Below are positions 1-8,351 of a stretch of 18,811 bases of DNA, in pieces. The notes under the pieces were generated by a model. The model worked only from the letters and a program-made list of their open reading frames with translations, did not search any database and was not told the origin of the DNA. Source of the stretch: Clostridiaceae bacterium (GTDB lineage: Bacteria; Bacillota; Clostridia; Oscillospirales; Acutalibacteraceae). The position numbers were made by a program, and so were the translations under genes. Numbering within the stretch: position 1 is the first letter of the stretch; every line of letters begins with the position of its first letter. Location of the stretch: positions 1 through 18,811 of the forward strand of contig CAJGBX010000015.1 of NCBI GenBank assembly GCA_904501685.1, in the 5' to 3' direction.

Positions 1-16
1 AGAGGTGCAATGATTT

Positions 17-385
17 ATGGCACGTATAGCCGGTGTTGACCTTCCGAATAATAAGCGAGTTGAAATCGGACTCACCTATATTTTCGGTATCGGTCTTACA
101 ACATCAAAGAAGATTCTTGAGGATACCGGTATTAACCCCGATATCAGAGTTAAGGATCTTACAGAGGACGATATCTCTAAGTTAAGAGAGTATATCGACC
201 ACAATCTTCAGGTTGAAGGCGACCGCCGTCGTGCAATCGCTTTCGATATTAAGAGACTAGTCGAAATCGGCAGTTTCCGTGGCTCACGTCATAAGAAAGG
301 CTTACCTGTAAGAGGTCAGCGTTCTAAGACTAACGCACGTACTCGCAAGGGTCCGAAGAAGACCATTGCTAACAAGAAGAAGTAA
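17..385 (+). CDS. rpsM: 30S ribosomal protein S13
   Basis: S13 sits at the top of the 30S head, where it contacts 16S rRNA, the P-site tRNA and bridges to the 50S subunit. The 122-residue product has the usual family length. It carries the family N-terminus ([20 protein letters not shown]), the central [20 protein letters not shown] segment and the basic tail beginning [11 protein letters not shown]. The ATG at 17 follows GAGGTG at 2-7, a good ribosome binding site. Upstream genes of the operon lie outside the window. rpsK follows after 17 bases, so the two are cotranscribed. Nothing is unusual; the identification is secure. Confidence 0.98.
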   Translation: MARIAGVDLPNNKRVEIGLTYIFGIGLTTSKKILEDTGINPDIRVKDLTEDDISKLREYIDHNLQVEGDRRRAIAFDIKRLVEIGSFRGSRHKKGLPVRGQRSKTNARTRKGPKKTIANKKK

Positions 386-402
386 GGGGGAGGAAGAATA
401 AT

Positions 403-792
403 ATGGCTACTAAAACAACAATTCGCAGACGCCGTGAGAAAAAGAACATTGAACGCGGTGCCGCCCATATTCAGTCAACCTTCAACAATACTATCGTAAC
501 AATTACCGATGTTAACGGTAATGCACTTTCCTGGGCTTCCGCTGGTGAGCTTGGCTTCCGCGGTTCCAGAAAGTCTACTCCGTTCGCAGCACAGTCTGCA
601 GCTGAGACTGCTGCTAAAGCTGCAATGGAGCACGGTCTTAAGTCAGTTGAAGTATACGTCAAGGGTCCCGGTGCCGGACGTGAGGCAGCTATCCGCGCTC
701 TCCAGTCCGCAGGTCTTGAGGTTAGCATGATTAAAGATGTTACCCCGATTCCGCACAATGGCTGCCGTCCTCCCAAGAGAAGACGTGTCTAA
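403..792 (+). CDS. rpsK: 30S ribosomal protein S11
   Basis: S11 lies on the 30S platform and helps form the E-site mRNA path near the 3' end of 16S rRNA. The 129 residues match the family length. Conserved stretches visible are [19 protein letters not shown], the [14 protein letters not shown] segment, [14 protein letters not shown] and the C-terminal signature [17 protein letters not shown]. The start is preceded by a purine-rich AGGGGGAGGA site just after the rpsM stop. It lies between rpsM and rpsD in the alpha-operon order typical of Clostridia. Open frames on the opposite strand here are shadows of its biased codons. Confidence 0.98.
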   Translation: MATKTTIRRRREKKNIERGAAHIQSTFNNTIVTITDVNGNALSWASAGELGFRGSRKSTPFAAQSAAETAAKAAMEHGLKSVEVYVKGPGAGREAAIRALQSAGLEVSMIKDVTPIPHNGCRPPKRRRV

Positions 793-811
793 TTTTTTGG
801 AGGTGTAAAAC

Positions 812-1438
812 ATGGCTAGATATACCGGTGCAGTTTGCAGACTTTGCCGTCGTGAGGGACAGAAGTTGTTCCTTAAGGGTGAGCGCTGCTACTCCGAAAA
901 GTGTTCCATCGGCCGTAGAGCATATGCTCCCGGTCAGCATGGTCAGGGACGTAAGAAGACCTCCGAGTACGGCTTGCATCTTCGCGCAAAGCAGACCGCA
1001 AGACGTTACTACGGTGTAAACGAGGTTCAGTTCAGCCACTATTTTGAAATGGCTAAGCGTAAGGTCGGTGTTACCGGCGAAAACCTCTTAAGAATTCTTG
1101 AGTCTCGTCTTGATAACGTTGTTTACAGAGCAGGCTTTGCTTCCTCTCGTGCCGAGGCAAGACAGTTGGTTGGCCACGGTCACTTTGAAGTAAACGGCTC
1201 TCGCGTTGATATCGCATCCTACCTTTTGAAGGCAGGCGACGTTATCGCTGTTTGTGAGAAGGCTCGTCAGAGCGAGAAGATTAAGGCAGTTCTTGAGGCC
1301 AACGGTGCCCGTCCTGTTCCTTCTTGGCTTGATAAGAATGCCGATGCAGCATCTGTTAAGGTTGTTAACCTTCCTGACCGTGATGCTATCGACGCTCCTA
1401 TTGAAGAGCAGCTCATTGTTGAGTACTACTCTAAATAA
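812..1438 (+). CDS. rpsD: 30S ribosomal protein S4, zinc-binding (C+) type
   Basis: S4 is a primary 16S rRNA binding protein that nucleates 30S assembly; in E. coli and Bacillus it also represses its own mRNA. The 208-residue product has the N-terminal globular part and an S4 RNA-binding domain at about 98-160 ([20 protein letters not shown] onward), ending in IVEYYSK. Cysteines 9, 12, 26 and 31 form a C-x2-C...C-x4-C set in the same positions as the zinc site of Thermus S4, so this is the C+ form; Bacillus subtilis S4 lacks these cysteines. The ATG follows TTGGAGGTG at about 798-806. It is 19 bases after rpsK. A structured 154-base spacer separates it from rpoA, which makes S4 a candidate ligand of that RNA (inference). 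Confidence 0.98.
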   Translation: MARYTGAVCRLCRREGQKLFLKGERCYSEKCSIGRRAYAPGQHGQGRKKTSEYGLHLRAKQTARRYYGVNEVQFSHYFEMAKRKVGVTGENLLRILESRLDNVVYRAGFASSRAEARQLVGHGHFEVNGSRVDIASYLLKAGDVIAVCEKARQSEKIKAVLEANGARPVPSWLDKNADAASVKVVNLPDRDAIDAPIEEQLIVEYYSK

Positions 1439-1456
1439 TAATTTGTGTTATTTGTC

Positions 1457-1480
1457 TTGGCTTCTCTTTTGGGAAGCCGG
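1457..1480 (+). promoter_or_regulatory. Hairpin in the rpsD-rpoA spacer
   Basis: Bases 1457-1466 pair with 1471-1480 around a UUUU tetraloop, giving a 10-bp stem with core GGCUUC/GAAGCC. Three pairs are U-G wobbles, which would be A-C mismatches on the other strand, so the fold suits the + strand mRNA. There is no following U-tract, so it is not an ordinary terminator. It may stabilise the rpsD 3' end, mark a processing site, or belong to the same regulatory element as the pseudoknot downstream. Confidence 0.6.
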
Positions 1481-1518
1481 ACAGTGCACAGCTTGTTTCT
1501 GTTTCTGATGAAAACGTT

Positions 1519-1578
1519 AACCTCGGCGGATTTCCGCACACATCGCCGAGGTTTCTAAAAAAACATCAAGTGCGGAGA
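1519..1578 (+). promoter_or_regulatory. Predicted H-type pseudoknot in the rpoA leader
   Basis: Stem 1 is AACCUCGGCG (1519-1528) with CGCCGAGGUU (1544-1553), 10 Watson-Crick pairs. Its loop contains UUUCCGCAC (1531-1539), which pairs with GUGCGGAGA (1570-1578), 9 pairs including one G-U, forming stem 2. The loops are 2, 4 and 16 nt, and the 16-nt one is A-rich (1554-1569), a geometry typical of H-type pseudoknots. The fold ends 3 nt before the UGGAG ribosome binding site of rpoA (1581-1585), so formation could affect initiation. The pairing is read directly from the sequence. A regulatory role, and S4 as ligand by analogy with the E. coli alpha-operon pseudoknot, are inference. I recognise no named RNA family. 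Confidence 0.62.
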
Positions 1579-1592
1579 AATGGAGCTTTTAT

Positions 1593-2540
1593 ATGATAGA
1601 AATTGAAAAGCCCAGAATTGAAACACTGGACATGACGCCGGATGGAAAATACGGCAGATTTACCCTTGAACCTCTTGAGAGAGGCTACGGTACTACCATA
1701 GGCAACAGCCTCCGTAGAACCTTGCTCTCTTCCTTGCAGGGTGTTGCTGTTACCTCAATCAAGATTGACGGTGTTCAGCATGAATTCTCGACGATACCTC
1801 ACGTTAAAGAGGACGTTACCGAGATTGTTCTTAATGTTAAGGGTTTAACTGCTAAGCTTCATTCCGATAGTGTTAAAACTGTTTATATTGAGGCTGAGGG
1901 TCCCTGTGAGGTCACAGGTGCTTCCATTAAGGCAGACAGCGAGGTAGAAATCCTTAATCCCGAGTTGCATATTGCTACTTTGGACGAGGGTGCTAAGCTT
2001 AATGTAGAGCTTACCCTTGATAAGGGCAGAGGTTATGTTCCGGCCGAAAATAATAAGACCGATGCAACACCTATTGGCGTAATCCCCGTTGACTCTATCT
2101 ATAATCCTGTTGTTAAGGCCGACTACAGTGTTGATAACACCCGTGTCGGACAGCAGACCGACTATGACCGACTCACTATTGAGGTTTGGACCAACGGCGT
2201 GCTTACCGCTAAGGAAGCCGTTTCTTGGGCTGCCAAGATTCTCACTGAGCACCTCAAGCTTTTCACCGACCTTTCGCAGGATGCATCCAATAGCGAAATT
2301 ATGGTTGAAAAGACCGGTGACGGTAAGGACAAGATTCTTGAGATGACCATTGAGGAGCTTGATTTGTCGGTACGTAGCTTCAACTGCTTGAAGCGTGCTA
2401 ACATCAACACGGTTGAGGACCTCACCGAAAAGACCGAGGAAGATATGATGAAGGTCAGAAACCTCGGAAGAAAGTCACTTGAAGAGGTTATTGCTAAGCT
2501 TCAGTCGCTTGGCTTTGCTCTTAAAAGTGACGACGAATAA
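1593..2540 (+). CDS. rpoA: DNA-directed RNA polymerase subunit alpha
   Basis: The alpha subunit dimerises to start RNA polymerase assembly, and its C-terminal domain contacts UP elements and activators. The 315-residue protein has the N-terminal dimerisation domain ([20 protein letters not shown] near residues 23-42, and [15 protein letters not shown]). A linker is followed by the C-terminal domain at about 245-315, with VRSFNCLKR (R261 corresponds to the DNA-binding R265 of E. coli) and [10 protein letters not shown]. The ATG at 1593 follows UGGAG at 1581-1585. A 154-base structured spacer separates it from rpsD, unusually long for this operon, while rplQ follows after 27 bases. No separate promoter is convincing in the spacer. 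Confidence 0.98.
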   Translation: MIEIEKPRIETLDMTPDGKYGRFTLEPLERGYGTTIGNSLRRTLLSSLQGVAVTSIKIDGVQHEFSTIPHVKEDVTEIVLNVKGLTAKLHSDSVKTVYIEAEGPCEVTGASIKADSEVEILNPELHIATLDEGAKLNVELTLDKGRGYVPAENNKTDATPIGVIPVDSIYNPVVKADYSVDNTRVGQQTDYDRLTIEVWTNGVLTAKEAVSWAAKILTEHLKLFTDLSQDASNSEIMVEKTGDGKDKILEMTIEELDLSVRSFNCLKRANINTVEDLTEKTEEDMMKVRNLGRKSLEEVIAKLQSLGFALKSDDE

Positions 2541-2567
2541 TCCATTCTTAATTAAGGAGTGAGTTAA

Positions 2568-2912
2568 ATGCCAGGAACCAGAAAACTCGGCAGAACCGCT
2601 GACCACAGAACTGCAATGCTCAGAGCTATGGTTACCTTCTTGCTCGAGAACGGTAAGATTGAAACTACCGTTTACAGAGCAAAAGAAGTCAGTGCCATGA
2701 CCGAGAAATATATCACACTCGCTAAGGAAAACAGTCTTGCAAATAAGAGACAGGCTTTAGCTTTCATCACCAAGGAAGAGATTGTTAAGAAGCTCTTTGA
2801 TGAAATCGCACCTGCATATGCTGATAAGAACGGCGGTTACTGCCGTATCACTAAGACCGGTCCCCGTCGTGGCGACGCTGCCGAAATGGCAATTATCGAG
2901 CTTGTGAAGTAA
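2568..2912 (+). CDS. rplQ: 50S ribosomal protein L17
   Basis: L17 binds 23S rRNA near the peptide exit tunnel. The 114-residue product matches the bacterial family, with the N-terminal [19 protein letters not shown], the central [20 protein letters not shown] and the C-terminal [20 protein letters not shown]. The ATG is preceded by AAGGAGTG at about 2553-2560. It is the last gene of the operon and is followed at once by a 17-bp-stem intrinsic terminator. Confidence 0.98.
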   Translation: MPGTRKLGRTADHRTAMLRAMVTFLLENGKIETTVYRAKEVSAMTEKYITLAKENSLANKRQALAFITKEEIVKKLFDEIAPAYADKNGGYCRITKTGPRRGDAAEMAIIELVK

Positions 2913-2923
2913 TTTTCTTTATT

Positions 2924-2960
2924 AAAAACTCCGCTGTACTTTTAGTACAGCGGAGTTTTT
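2924..2960. terminator. Bidirectional intrinsic terminator between rplQ and nif3
   Basis: Bases 2924-2940 and 2944-2960 form a perfect 17-bp stem (core ACTCCGCTGTACT) closed by a TTT loop. A run of T follows on the + strand (2956-2962), and the matching A run on the left (2924-2928) gives a T run on the minus strand. It can therefore end both the ribosomal operon and the convergent gltX-glnS-nif3 operon. Confidence 0.95.
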
Positions 2961-2975
2961 TTGTAGTTTATACAA

Positions 2976-3725
2976 TCAAATGTTTTCAATTTTTGAAAAA
3001 TGACATTCTGAAACAGGAATTTCAGGGAAGGCACCTAAAATATCTCGACAAAGGACCGAGACTATTGGGTCCTCAGTGTTAAAATGACCGGCATCGTAAA
3101 GCGAAATACCGTACTTCGCTGCAGTTAGGAACGTATGGTGCTTTACATCGGCCGTCACGAGAGCATCGGCACCGCAGCTTACGGCATCGTAAAGGAAATC
3201 TCCGCCTGAGCCGGAGCAGACGGCAACGGTAGTAATATTTCGGTTGCCTGCGGTAAACTTTACACTGCCGCCAAGAGCTTCTTTTATATGGCGCGCAAAG
3301 TCATACGGGTCTTCAGGACTGTCAAGGTATCCCTTTCGAATTAAAAATCCATCGTTAGCAGTAACCGTTTCGACATCATAAAGACCTAAAGCGTCACAAA
3401 GTGCGTCATTAACACCGCCGTCGGTTTGGTCAAGATTGGTGTGCATTGAAATAACAGAAATATTTTTAGAAATCAGCTTGTAAACAAGACTGTCCGCGGT
3501 TACTGATTTCAAGCCTTCAAAAATAATAGGATGATGTGTGACAATGAGGTTGGCACCTAAATCCTCAGCACGGTCGATAACCTCGTCAAAGCAGTCTAAA
3601 GAAACCAGTATACCTTTGATTTCAGTGTCCTCGTCACCGACTAAAAGGCCGACATTGTCAAAATCGCAGGCTAATTCTTTGGGTGCTACGGTGTAAAGAA
3701 ATTTCAGCATTTCTTTAATTTTCAT
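2976..3725 (-). CDS. Nif3-like dinuclear metal-binding protein (YbgI/YqfO family)
   Basis: Members of this widespread family hold two metal ions in a toroidal hexamer; some are annotated as GTP cyclohydrolase I type 2, but the physiological role is not settled. Metal-ligand motifs are all present: THHP (H64, H65), HTNLDQ (H95, D99) and DAGHFNTED (H213, E217). At 249 residues it is the short E. coli YbgI form, without the inserted PII-like domain of the roughly 370-residue Bacillus YqfO. I chose the ATG ending at 3725 (MKIKEMLKFL) because GGGAGTG lies just upstream of it; an ATG 15 bases earlier would overlap that site. It is the last gene of the gltX operon, 33 bases after glnS. Confidence 0.93.
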   Translation of the reverse strand: MKIKEMLKFLYTVAPKELACDFDNVGLLVGDEDTEIKGILVSLDCFDEVIDRAEDLGANLIVTHHPIIFEGLKSVTADSLVYKLISKNISVISMHTNLDQTDGGVNDALCDALGLYDVETVTANDGFLIRKGYLDSPEDPYDFARHIKEALGGSVKFTAGNRNITTVAVCSGSGGDFLYDAVSCGADALVTADVKHHTFLTAAKYGISLYDAGHFNTEDPIVSVLCRDILGAFPEIPVSECHFSKIENI

Positions 3726-3758
3726 TGTCCACACTCCCATATTGTATTGTGATTTTAA

Positions 3759-5438
3759 TTATTTTTTACTAAAGGAATCCTTTAAAGCAACTGTGCGGTT
3801 GATTACGATGTGCTCAGGTGTGCTTGTGGTATCAATTGTAAAGTAGCCTTGACGCATAAACTGGAAGGTTGAGCCAATAGCGGCATCCTTCATAAATGCT
3901 TCGCATTTACAATTTTCCAAAACCGTCAATGAATTCGGGTTAAGATTGTCCTGGAAAGAAGAAACACCCTCTTCATCCGACGGATTTTCAACATTGAAAA
4001 GGCGGTCATAAAGCCTTACCTCGGCATTTACGCAATGTTCAGCAGAAACCCAATGCAAGGTACCTTTAACCTTACGTCCGTCAGGCGAATCACCGCCGCG
4101 TGTTTCGGGGTCATAGGTGCAATGAACAACTGTAATGTTGCCGTCATCATCCATTTCGTGAGAAGCATATTTTATGAAATATGCGCCCTTTAAACGGACC
4201 TCTTTTTCAGGACAAAGTCTGAAATACTTCGGCGGAGGAACAAGTGCAAAGTCATCCTGTTCAATGTATAATTCACGTGAAAATTCGATGTTTCGTGTAC
4301 CTAATTCAGGCTTGTTGGGGTTAATTTCAACTGCTATTTGTTCAGTTTGACCTTCAGGATAGTTATCAATAATCACCTTTAAGGGACGCAAAACGGTCAT
4401 AGCACGCTCGGCGTTTACGTTAAGATAATCCCTTACGCAGGACTCTAAGAGAGCATAGTCAATAACGCTGTAGGCTTTGGATACACCGATTTTTTCGCAG
4501 AAATTACGGATAGCCTCAGCGGGGTAACCACGGCGGCGCATACCGCTGATAGTTGCCATTCTCGGGTCGTTCCAGCCCTCTACAATGTTATCCTGAACCA
4601 ACTTTAAGCACTTGCGTTTACTGGTTAAGGTGTAGTTTACGTTCATTCTTGCAAACTCAATCTGACGGGGAGGGGTAGGGATATTCAAAACCTCTAAGAA
4701 CCAATTGTAAAGAGGTCTGTGGTTTTCAAACTCAAGTGAGCAGAGCGAATGTGTAACGCCTTCTTTAGCATCCGAGAGTGGGTGTGCAAAGTCGTACATC
4801 GGGTAAACACACCATTTATCACCGGTGCGGTGATGATGTGCCTTTAAAACGCGGTAAATAACCGGGTCACGCATATTAAGGTTAGGCGAGGCCATATCAA
4901 TCTTGGCACGGAGCACCATTGAGCCGTTTTCGAATTCACCGTCAGTCATACGTTTGAATAAATCCTTGGTTTCTTCCAAGGGTCTGTCGCGGTAGGGACT
5001 GTTTTTGCCGGCCTCGGTGAGTGTACCTCTCATTTCGCGAATGGTATCGGCATCCGACTCGTCAACATATGCAAGTCCTAAATCAATAAGCTTTAAAGCA
5101 CATTCATAAATGAAATCGAAGTAATCCGAGGCATAGTATACGTTGTCCCACTGAAAGCCGAGCCAATTGATGTCTTCCATAATGGCATCAACATACTCAA
5201 CATCCTCTTTGGTGGGATTGGTGTCATCAAGACGGAGATTGCACTTGCCACCGTACTTTTCGGCAGTACCAAAGTCAATGCAAATAGCCTTTGCGTGACC
5301 AATGTGTAAATAGCCGTTAGGCTCGGGCGGAAAACGGGTTTGTACCTTTTCATAGACGCCGTTTTCGAGATCCTCGTCAATAAAATCGTGTATAAAGTTG
5401 GAGGGTAACGTTACCTCCGGAATGTTGTTGTTTTCCAT
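3759..5438 (-). CDS. glnS: Glutaminyl-tRNA synthetase
   Basis: This class Ic synthetase charges tRNA-Gln with glutamine directly. The product of 559 residues is close to E. coli GlnRS (554). The Rossmann signature is [17 protein letters not shown] (HIGH at 45-48), and the KMSKS loop has the GlnRS form LTSKRK at 271-276. The C-terminal part forms the anticodon-binding beta-barrels ([16 protein letters not shown], then [19 protein letters not shown]). The start at 5438 (MENNNIPEV) follows GAGGAG at 5447-5452 and lies 16 bases after the gltX stop; longer in-frame starts would run into gltX. Many Firmicutes lack GlnRS and make Gln-tRNA by transamidation, so this gene is a marker of the lineage and ancestrally of transferred origin. 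Confidence 0.97.
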   Translation of the reverse strand: MENNNIPEVTLPSNFIHDFIDEDLENGVYEKVQTRFPPEPNGYLHIGHAKAICIDFGTAEKYGGKCNLRLDDTNPTKEDVEYVDAIMEDINWLGFQWDNVYYASDYFDFIYECALKLIDLGLAYVDESDADTIREMRGTLTEAGKNSPYRDRPLEETKDLFKRMTDGEFENGSMVLRAKIDMASPNLNMRDPVIYRVLKAHHHRTGDKWCVYPMYDFAHPLSDAKEGVTHSLCSLEFENHRPLYNWFLEVLNIPTPPRQIEFARMNVNYTLTSKRKCLKLVQDNIVEGWNDPRMATISGMRRRGYPAEAIRNFCEKIGVSKAYSVIDYALLESCVRDYLNVNAERAMTVLRPLKVIIDNYPEGQTEQIAVEINPNKPELGTRNIEFSRELYIEQDDFALVPPPKYFRLCPEKEVRLKGAYFIKYASHEMDDDGNITVVHCTYDPETRGGDSPDGRKVKGTLHWVSAEHCVNAEVRLYDRLFNVENPSDEEGVSSFQDNLNPNSLTVLENCKCEAFMKDAAIGSTFQFMRQGYFTIDTTSTPEHIVINRTVALKDSFSKK

Positions 5439-5454
5439 TTTAATTACTCCTCGG

Positions 5455-7113
5455 TTAGTTCTTATAATATGCAATCGCATTGTCAATGCGGTTTAAAACT
5501 GTGTCAAGTCCCAAAACCTTCATAATACTGCAAAGGTCAGGTGTATTTGTGCGACCGGTAATAGCTACGCGGATAATGGTTGAAGCATCACCCGGACTGC
5601 CTGCATACTTTTCGGGCTCAGTCTTATAGGCTTTAGTATCAGTGGCAAAATCAGCCGCAGGGCAGATGGATTTAATGGTCTCAAACCACTGCTGATTGTC
5701 GTGCTCAGGACTGTAAGCTTTTTTATAAGCCTCTAGAATTTTTACAGCTGACTCCTTTGTTATGTTAGCCGGCAAATCAAAGCAGGGTGTAAACAGCTCG
5801 TCAAACATAAATGCCGAATACTGTTTAGCATCACTCCACTTGATTATATCCTTTCGGGGCTTCGGATTTTCGCGGTCAATATTAAAGATTGCAAGGGTCT
5901 TATCAGGCTTCTTTTGAAGAATATCATAAAACTCCTTGTCAAACTCGCATGCCCATTCTAAGAGACGGTCAACAACCTCTTGCACCTTCATTTTACTGAT
6001 AACGGTTTTTGAAACGTCGTTCAGCTTATCGGTGTCAAACAAGGCACCCGAGGTGCTCATTTTCTTGATGTTGAACTTAAATTCTTTATAATCGGCGGCA
6101 GGATTAGCACGGCGGAAATCCTCAAAATCGCTTGCGGCAATGGTCATCAAATACTCAATAACGCTGATTGCAGGATATCCCTGCTCAGCAAAATAGTGAA
6201 CTGCCGCCTCGGGGTCCTTACGTTTGCTGATTTTTCGTTTATTTCCGTTATCCAGCTTCATAATAGGTGAAACATGAACATATTTCGGAGCCTTAAAGTT
6301 CAGAAGTCTGAATAACTGTAAATGCTTCGGGGTTGAAGAAATCCATTCGTCACCGCGTATAACGTGGGTTGTATGCATTAAATGGTCGTCCACTGCGTGA
6401 GCAAAGTGGTAGGTAGGAATACCGTCCGACTTTAAAATAACAAAATCTTCGTCGTTCTCAGGCATTTCGATTTTACCCTTAATGCCGTCATCAAATATAA
6501 CCTTGTTTTCTTCGCTGCCGGGAGACCTTAAGCGTACAACAAACGGCTTACCCTCGTCAATGAGTGCCTTGGCCTCATCAAATGTAATATTGCGGTGTCT
6601 TGCCCATTCACCGTGGTAGCCGGTACGAACCTTTAAGGATTCTTGTTGTTCGCGTGTTTCAGCCAACTGCTCCTCTGTGCAGAAGCAAGGGTAAGCAAGA
6701 CCCTGTTTAATTAATGATTTTGCATAGCACTGATAAATTTCAGCACGCATTGACTGTTTATAAGGGCCGTAGCTACCGCTTTCGGTATCGGGGGAAATAA
6801 AGCCCTCATCAATGTTAATGCCGAAGTGTTGCAGTCCTGAAATTATATCGGCAATACCGCCCTCAATTTCACGCTTTTTATCGGTATCCTCAATACGGGT
6901 AAAGAAAACACCGCCGGTCGAGTCGGCAACTAAACGGTTGATTAAGGATACGAACAGGGTGCCTAAATGCAGATAACCGGTCGGACTCGGAGCTACACGT
7001 GTAACTCTCACACCCTCGCCTAAATTACGGGAAGGGTAAAGTTCTTCATAAAATGCAGGTTCTTTATCAATATCGGGCAGTAATAAATCAGCCAGTTTTT
7101 CATAATCTGTCAT
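5455..7113 (-). CDS. gltX: Glutamyl-tRNA synthetase
   Basis: This class Ic synthetase charges tRNA-Glu. The 552-residue product is the longer clostridial form: an N-terminal extension of about 35 residues precedes [15 protein letters not shown] (HLGT at 49-52), and KRKISKRKD at 292-300 is the KMSKS loop. A C-x-C pair is present at PCFC (about 143-145), but the rest of a zinc site is not seen. The C-terminal half is helical and likely the anticodon-binding cage. The start at 7113 (MTDYEKLAD) follows AGAGG with 8-base spacing; the in-frame ATG 18 bases upstream has no such site. It is first in an operon with glnS and nif3. The leader from the predicted promoter is about 25-30 bases, too short for a T-box. 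Confidence 0.97.
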   Translation of the reverse strand: MTDYEKLADLLLPDIDKEPAFYEELYPSRNLGEGVRVTRVAPSPTGYLHLGTLFVSLINRLVADSTGGVFFTRIEDTDKKREIEGGIADIISGLQHFGINIDEGFISPDTESGSYGPYKQSMRAEIYQCYAKSLIKQGLAYPCFCTEEQLAETREQQESLKVRTGYHGEWARHRNITFDEAKALIDEGKPFVVRLRSPGSEENKVIFDDGIKGKIEMPENDEDFVILKSDGIPTYHFAHAVDDHLMHTTHVIRGDEWISSTPKHLQLFRLLNFKAPKYVHVSPIMKLDNGNKRKISKRKDPEAAVHYFAEQGYPAISVIEYLMTIAASDFEDFRRANPAADYKEFKFNIKKMSTSGALFDTDKLNDVSKTVISKMKVQEVVDRLLEWACEFDKEFYDILQKKPDKTLAIFNIDRENPKPRKDIIKWSDAKQYSAFMFDELFTPCFDLPANITKESAVKILEAYKKAYSPEHDNQQWFETIKSICPAADFATDTKAYKTEPEKYAGSPGDASTIIRVAITGRTNTPDLCSIMKVLGLDTVLNRIDNAIAYYKN

Positions 7114-7145
7114 AAATAAAACCTCTAACAAAAATATTCTCCTAT

Positions 7146-7174
7146 ATTATCGCAGATTTTACAGATAATTACAA
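7146..7174 (-). promoter_or_regulatory. Predicted promoter of gltX-glnS-nif3
   Basis: Read on the minus strand, TTGTAA (7174-7169) is followed after 17 bases by GATAAT (7151-7146), a good sigma-A type match. It would start RNA at about 7140, giving a leader of about 27 bases. Confidence 0.6.
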
Positions 7175-7205
7175 CTATAAACTTTAAAAAAATTGAGGTA
7201 AATTG

Positions 7206-7234
7206 TTGTTTTTTTGATAGTTTTATGTTATACT
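7206..7234 (+). promoter_or_regulatory. Predicted promoter of the lipoprotein gene
   Basis: TTGTTT (7206-7211) and TATACT (7229-7234) are separated by 17 bases, and TG at 7226-7227 makes an extended -10. The expected RNA start is about 7241, some 35 bases before the gene. It is divergent from the gltX promoter. Confidence 0.65.
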
Positions 7235-7275
7235 CAAGTATATAAATTGAAATTTAAACACTCGGGAGTAAAATT

Positions 7276-8271
7276 ATGAAAAAAATCATTGCATTAGCAG
7301 TTGTTTTAATTTTAGTGTTTTCTCTGTCCGCTTGCGGTGAAGATAAGCGTGAAAATACAGTATCAGGTCCTACTGTAGACAGTAATACTGTTGAAATTGT
7401 TGAAAACGCTTACCAAACCACTGAAGAGATTTTGAAGAATATTACTGCTGTTGATATGCAGTCTACACTTGTAAAGACTACTACCGTTAACGAGCAGGAT
7501 TTTTCTGAGCGTATAACAACAAATCTCAGCTTTATAAATAGTGATGCAGGTAAGACGTATGCTATCGGCTTGCTTGTAAAAAGCGGTGATATAAGCTCTG
7601 AAACTCAGTTCTACAGTGACGGTAAGGATACCTACGCCGCCCTTGCAGGCAAAACCTATGTTCTTTCTAAAAATAAAGATACCGATGCACATATTGAAGG
7701 TATTTTGTCCGGTGTCAAGCTTGATAAAATTGAGGGTGTTAAGGTCACTAATACTACTATTGTAGATACCTCAACAGGCGGTCACGGCTTTGTTTTGGAG
7801 TATGACTGTACCGGCTTGGATGCCGAAAAGCTTTTCGGTGACTTTTTCACCGAGGGTAAGGAAGGTGCTGAGGTTACGTTTACAAAGCTAACCTCTAGCG
7901 GTATTGTTGATAATAAAGGTAGATTAACGGCTCAGACATTTACGCTTGAATATACTTATAATATTACTGTTGATGTTCCGGTTGAGAGCACCTCATCCGA
8001 AACCACCTCAAGCAAGAAAACCAGTTCAAAGAACAAGACAAGCTCTGAAAGCACTTCAAGTGTTGCTACCGAAAAAGTAACAAAGAATGTTTCGGCTGTG
8101 CTTTCGGTTGACAATACCTTTAATTATGATATTGACACTCTTAAGGTGCCTGACCTTATTGAAATCGGTAAGGATGCCGACGGCAACGAAATTAAGCATA
8201 CTGAGATTTCTATTCAGGACTTTACTGAGCTTGGAGCAGGTAATTCCGATAAGGATAATACTGAAAAATAA
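7276..8271 (+). CDS. Secreted lipoprotein of unknown function
   Basis: The protein starts MKKIIALAVVLILVFSLSAC: lysines, a hydrophobic segment and a lipobox LSAC with the lipidated cysteine at 20, so it should be anchored on the outer face of the membrane. The mature part has 311 residues: about 40-235 look like an extended beta-rich domain (QTTEEILKNI, TQFYSDGKDTYAALAGKTYV). A low-complexity Ser/Thr/Lys linker lies at about 237-263, and a final segment of about 65 residues contains TFNYDIDTLKVPDLIEIGKD. The layout recalls small clostridial lipoproteins of the DUF6612/LppX-like type, but I cannot assign a family. The start is preceded by GGGAG at 7264-7268. It has its own promoter and is followed by a terminator, so it is probably mainly monocistronic. 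Confidence 0.85.
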   Translation: MKKIIALAVVLILVFSLSACGEDKRENTVSGPTVDSNTVEIVENAYQTTEEILKNITAVDMQSTLVKTTTVNEQDFSERITTNLSFINSDAGKTYAIGLLVKSGDISSETQFYSDGKDTYAALAGKTYVLSKNKDTDAHIEGILSGVKLDKIEGVKVTNTTIVDTSTGGHGFVLEYDCTGLDAEKLFGDFFTEGKEGAEVTFTKLTSSGIVDNKGRLTAQTFTLEYTYNITVDVPVESTSSETTSSKKTSSKNKTSSESTSSVATEKVTKNVSAVLSVDNTFNYDIDTLKVPDLIEIGKDADGNEIKHTEISIQDFTELGAGNSDKDNTEK

Positions 8272-8293
8272 TTAAACTGAAAATTCAACAAAT

Positions 8294-8322
8294 AATAAAA
8301 CCGGTGTTAAGCCGGTTTTATT
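8294..8322 (+). terminator. Intrinsic terminator after the lipoprotein gene
   Basis: AATAAAACCGG (8294-8304) pairs with CCGGTTTTATT (8312-8322) around a 7-base loop, and the 3' arm supplies the T-rich run TTTTATTT. It stands only about 30 bases before the mrp start, and I see no strong promoter between them, so some read-through probably feeds mrp-birA. Confidence 0.8.
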
Positions 8323-8351
8323 TGCGGTATAGTAAAAAAGGAGTAATAACA

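Noticed and set aside
1519..1560. Hairpin after rpsD read as an intrinsic terminator
   Set aside because: The stem is followed by TCTAAAAAAA, not a U-tract, and the loop pairs downstream as a pseudoknot, so termination on the + strand is unlikely.
5439..5486. Longer glnS start overlapping gltX
   Set aside because: It would place 16 extra residues inside the gltX 3' end, while the ATG at 5438 has GAGGAG at proper spacing.
8328..8333. TATAGT as a -10 box for mrp
   Set aside because: There is no fitting -35, and the RNA would begin at the ribosome binding site itself.
8304..8351. Longer start for mrp at 8304
   Set aside because: It lies inside the terminator stem-loop, lacks a ribosome binding site and adds residues that do not fit the family; 8352 has AAAGGAG upstream.
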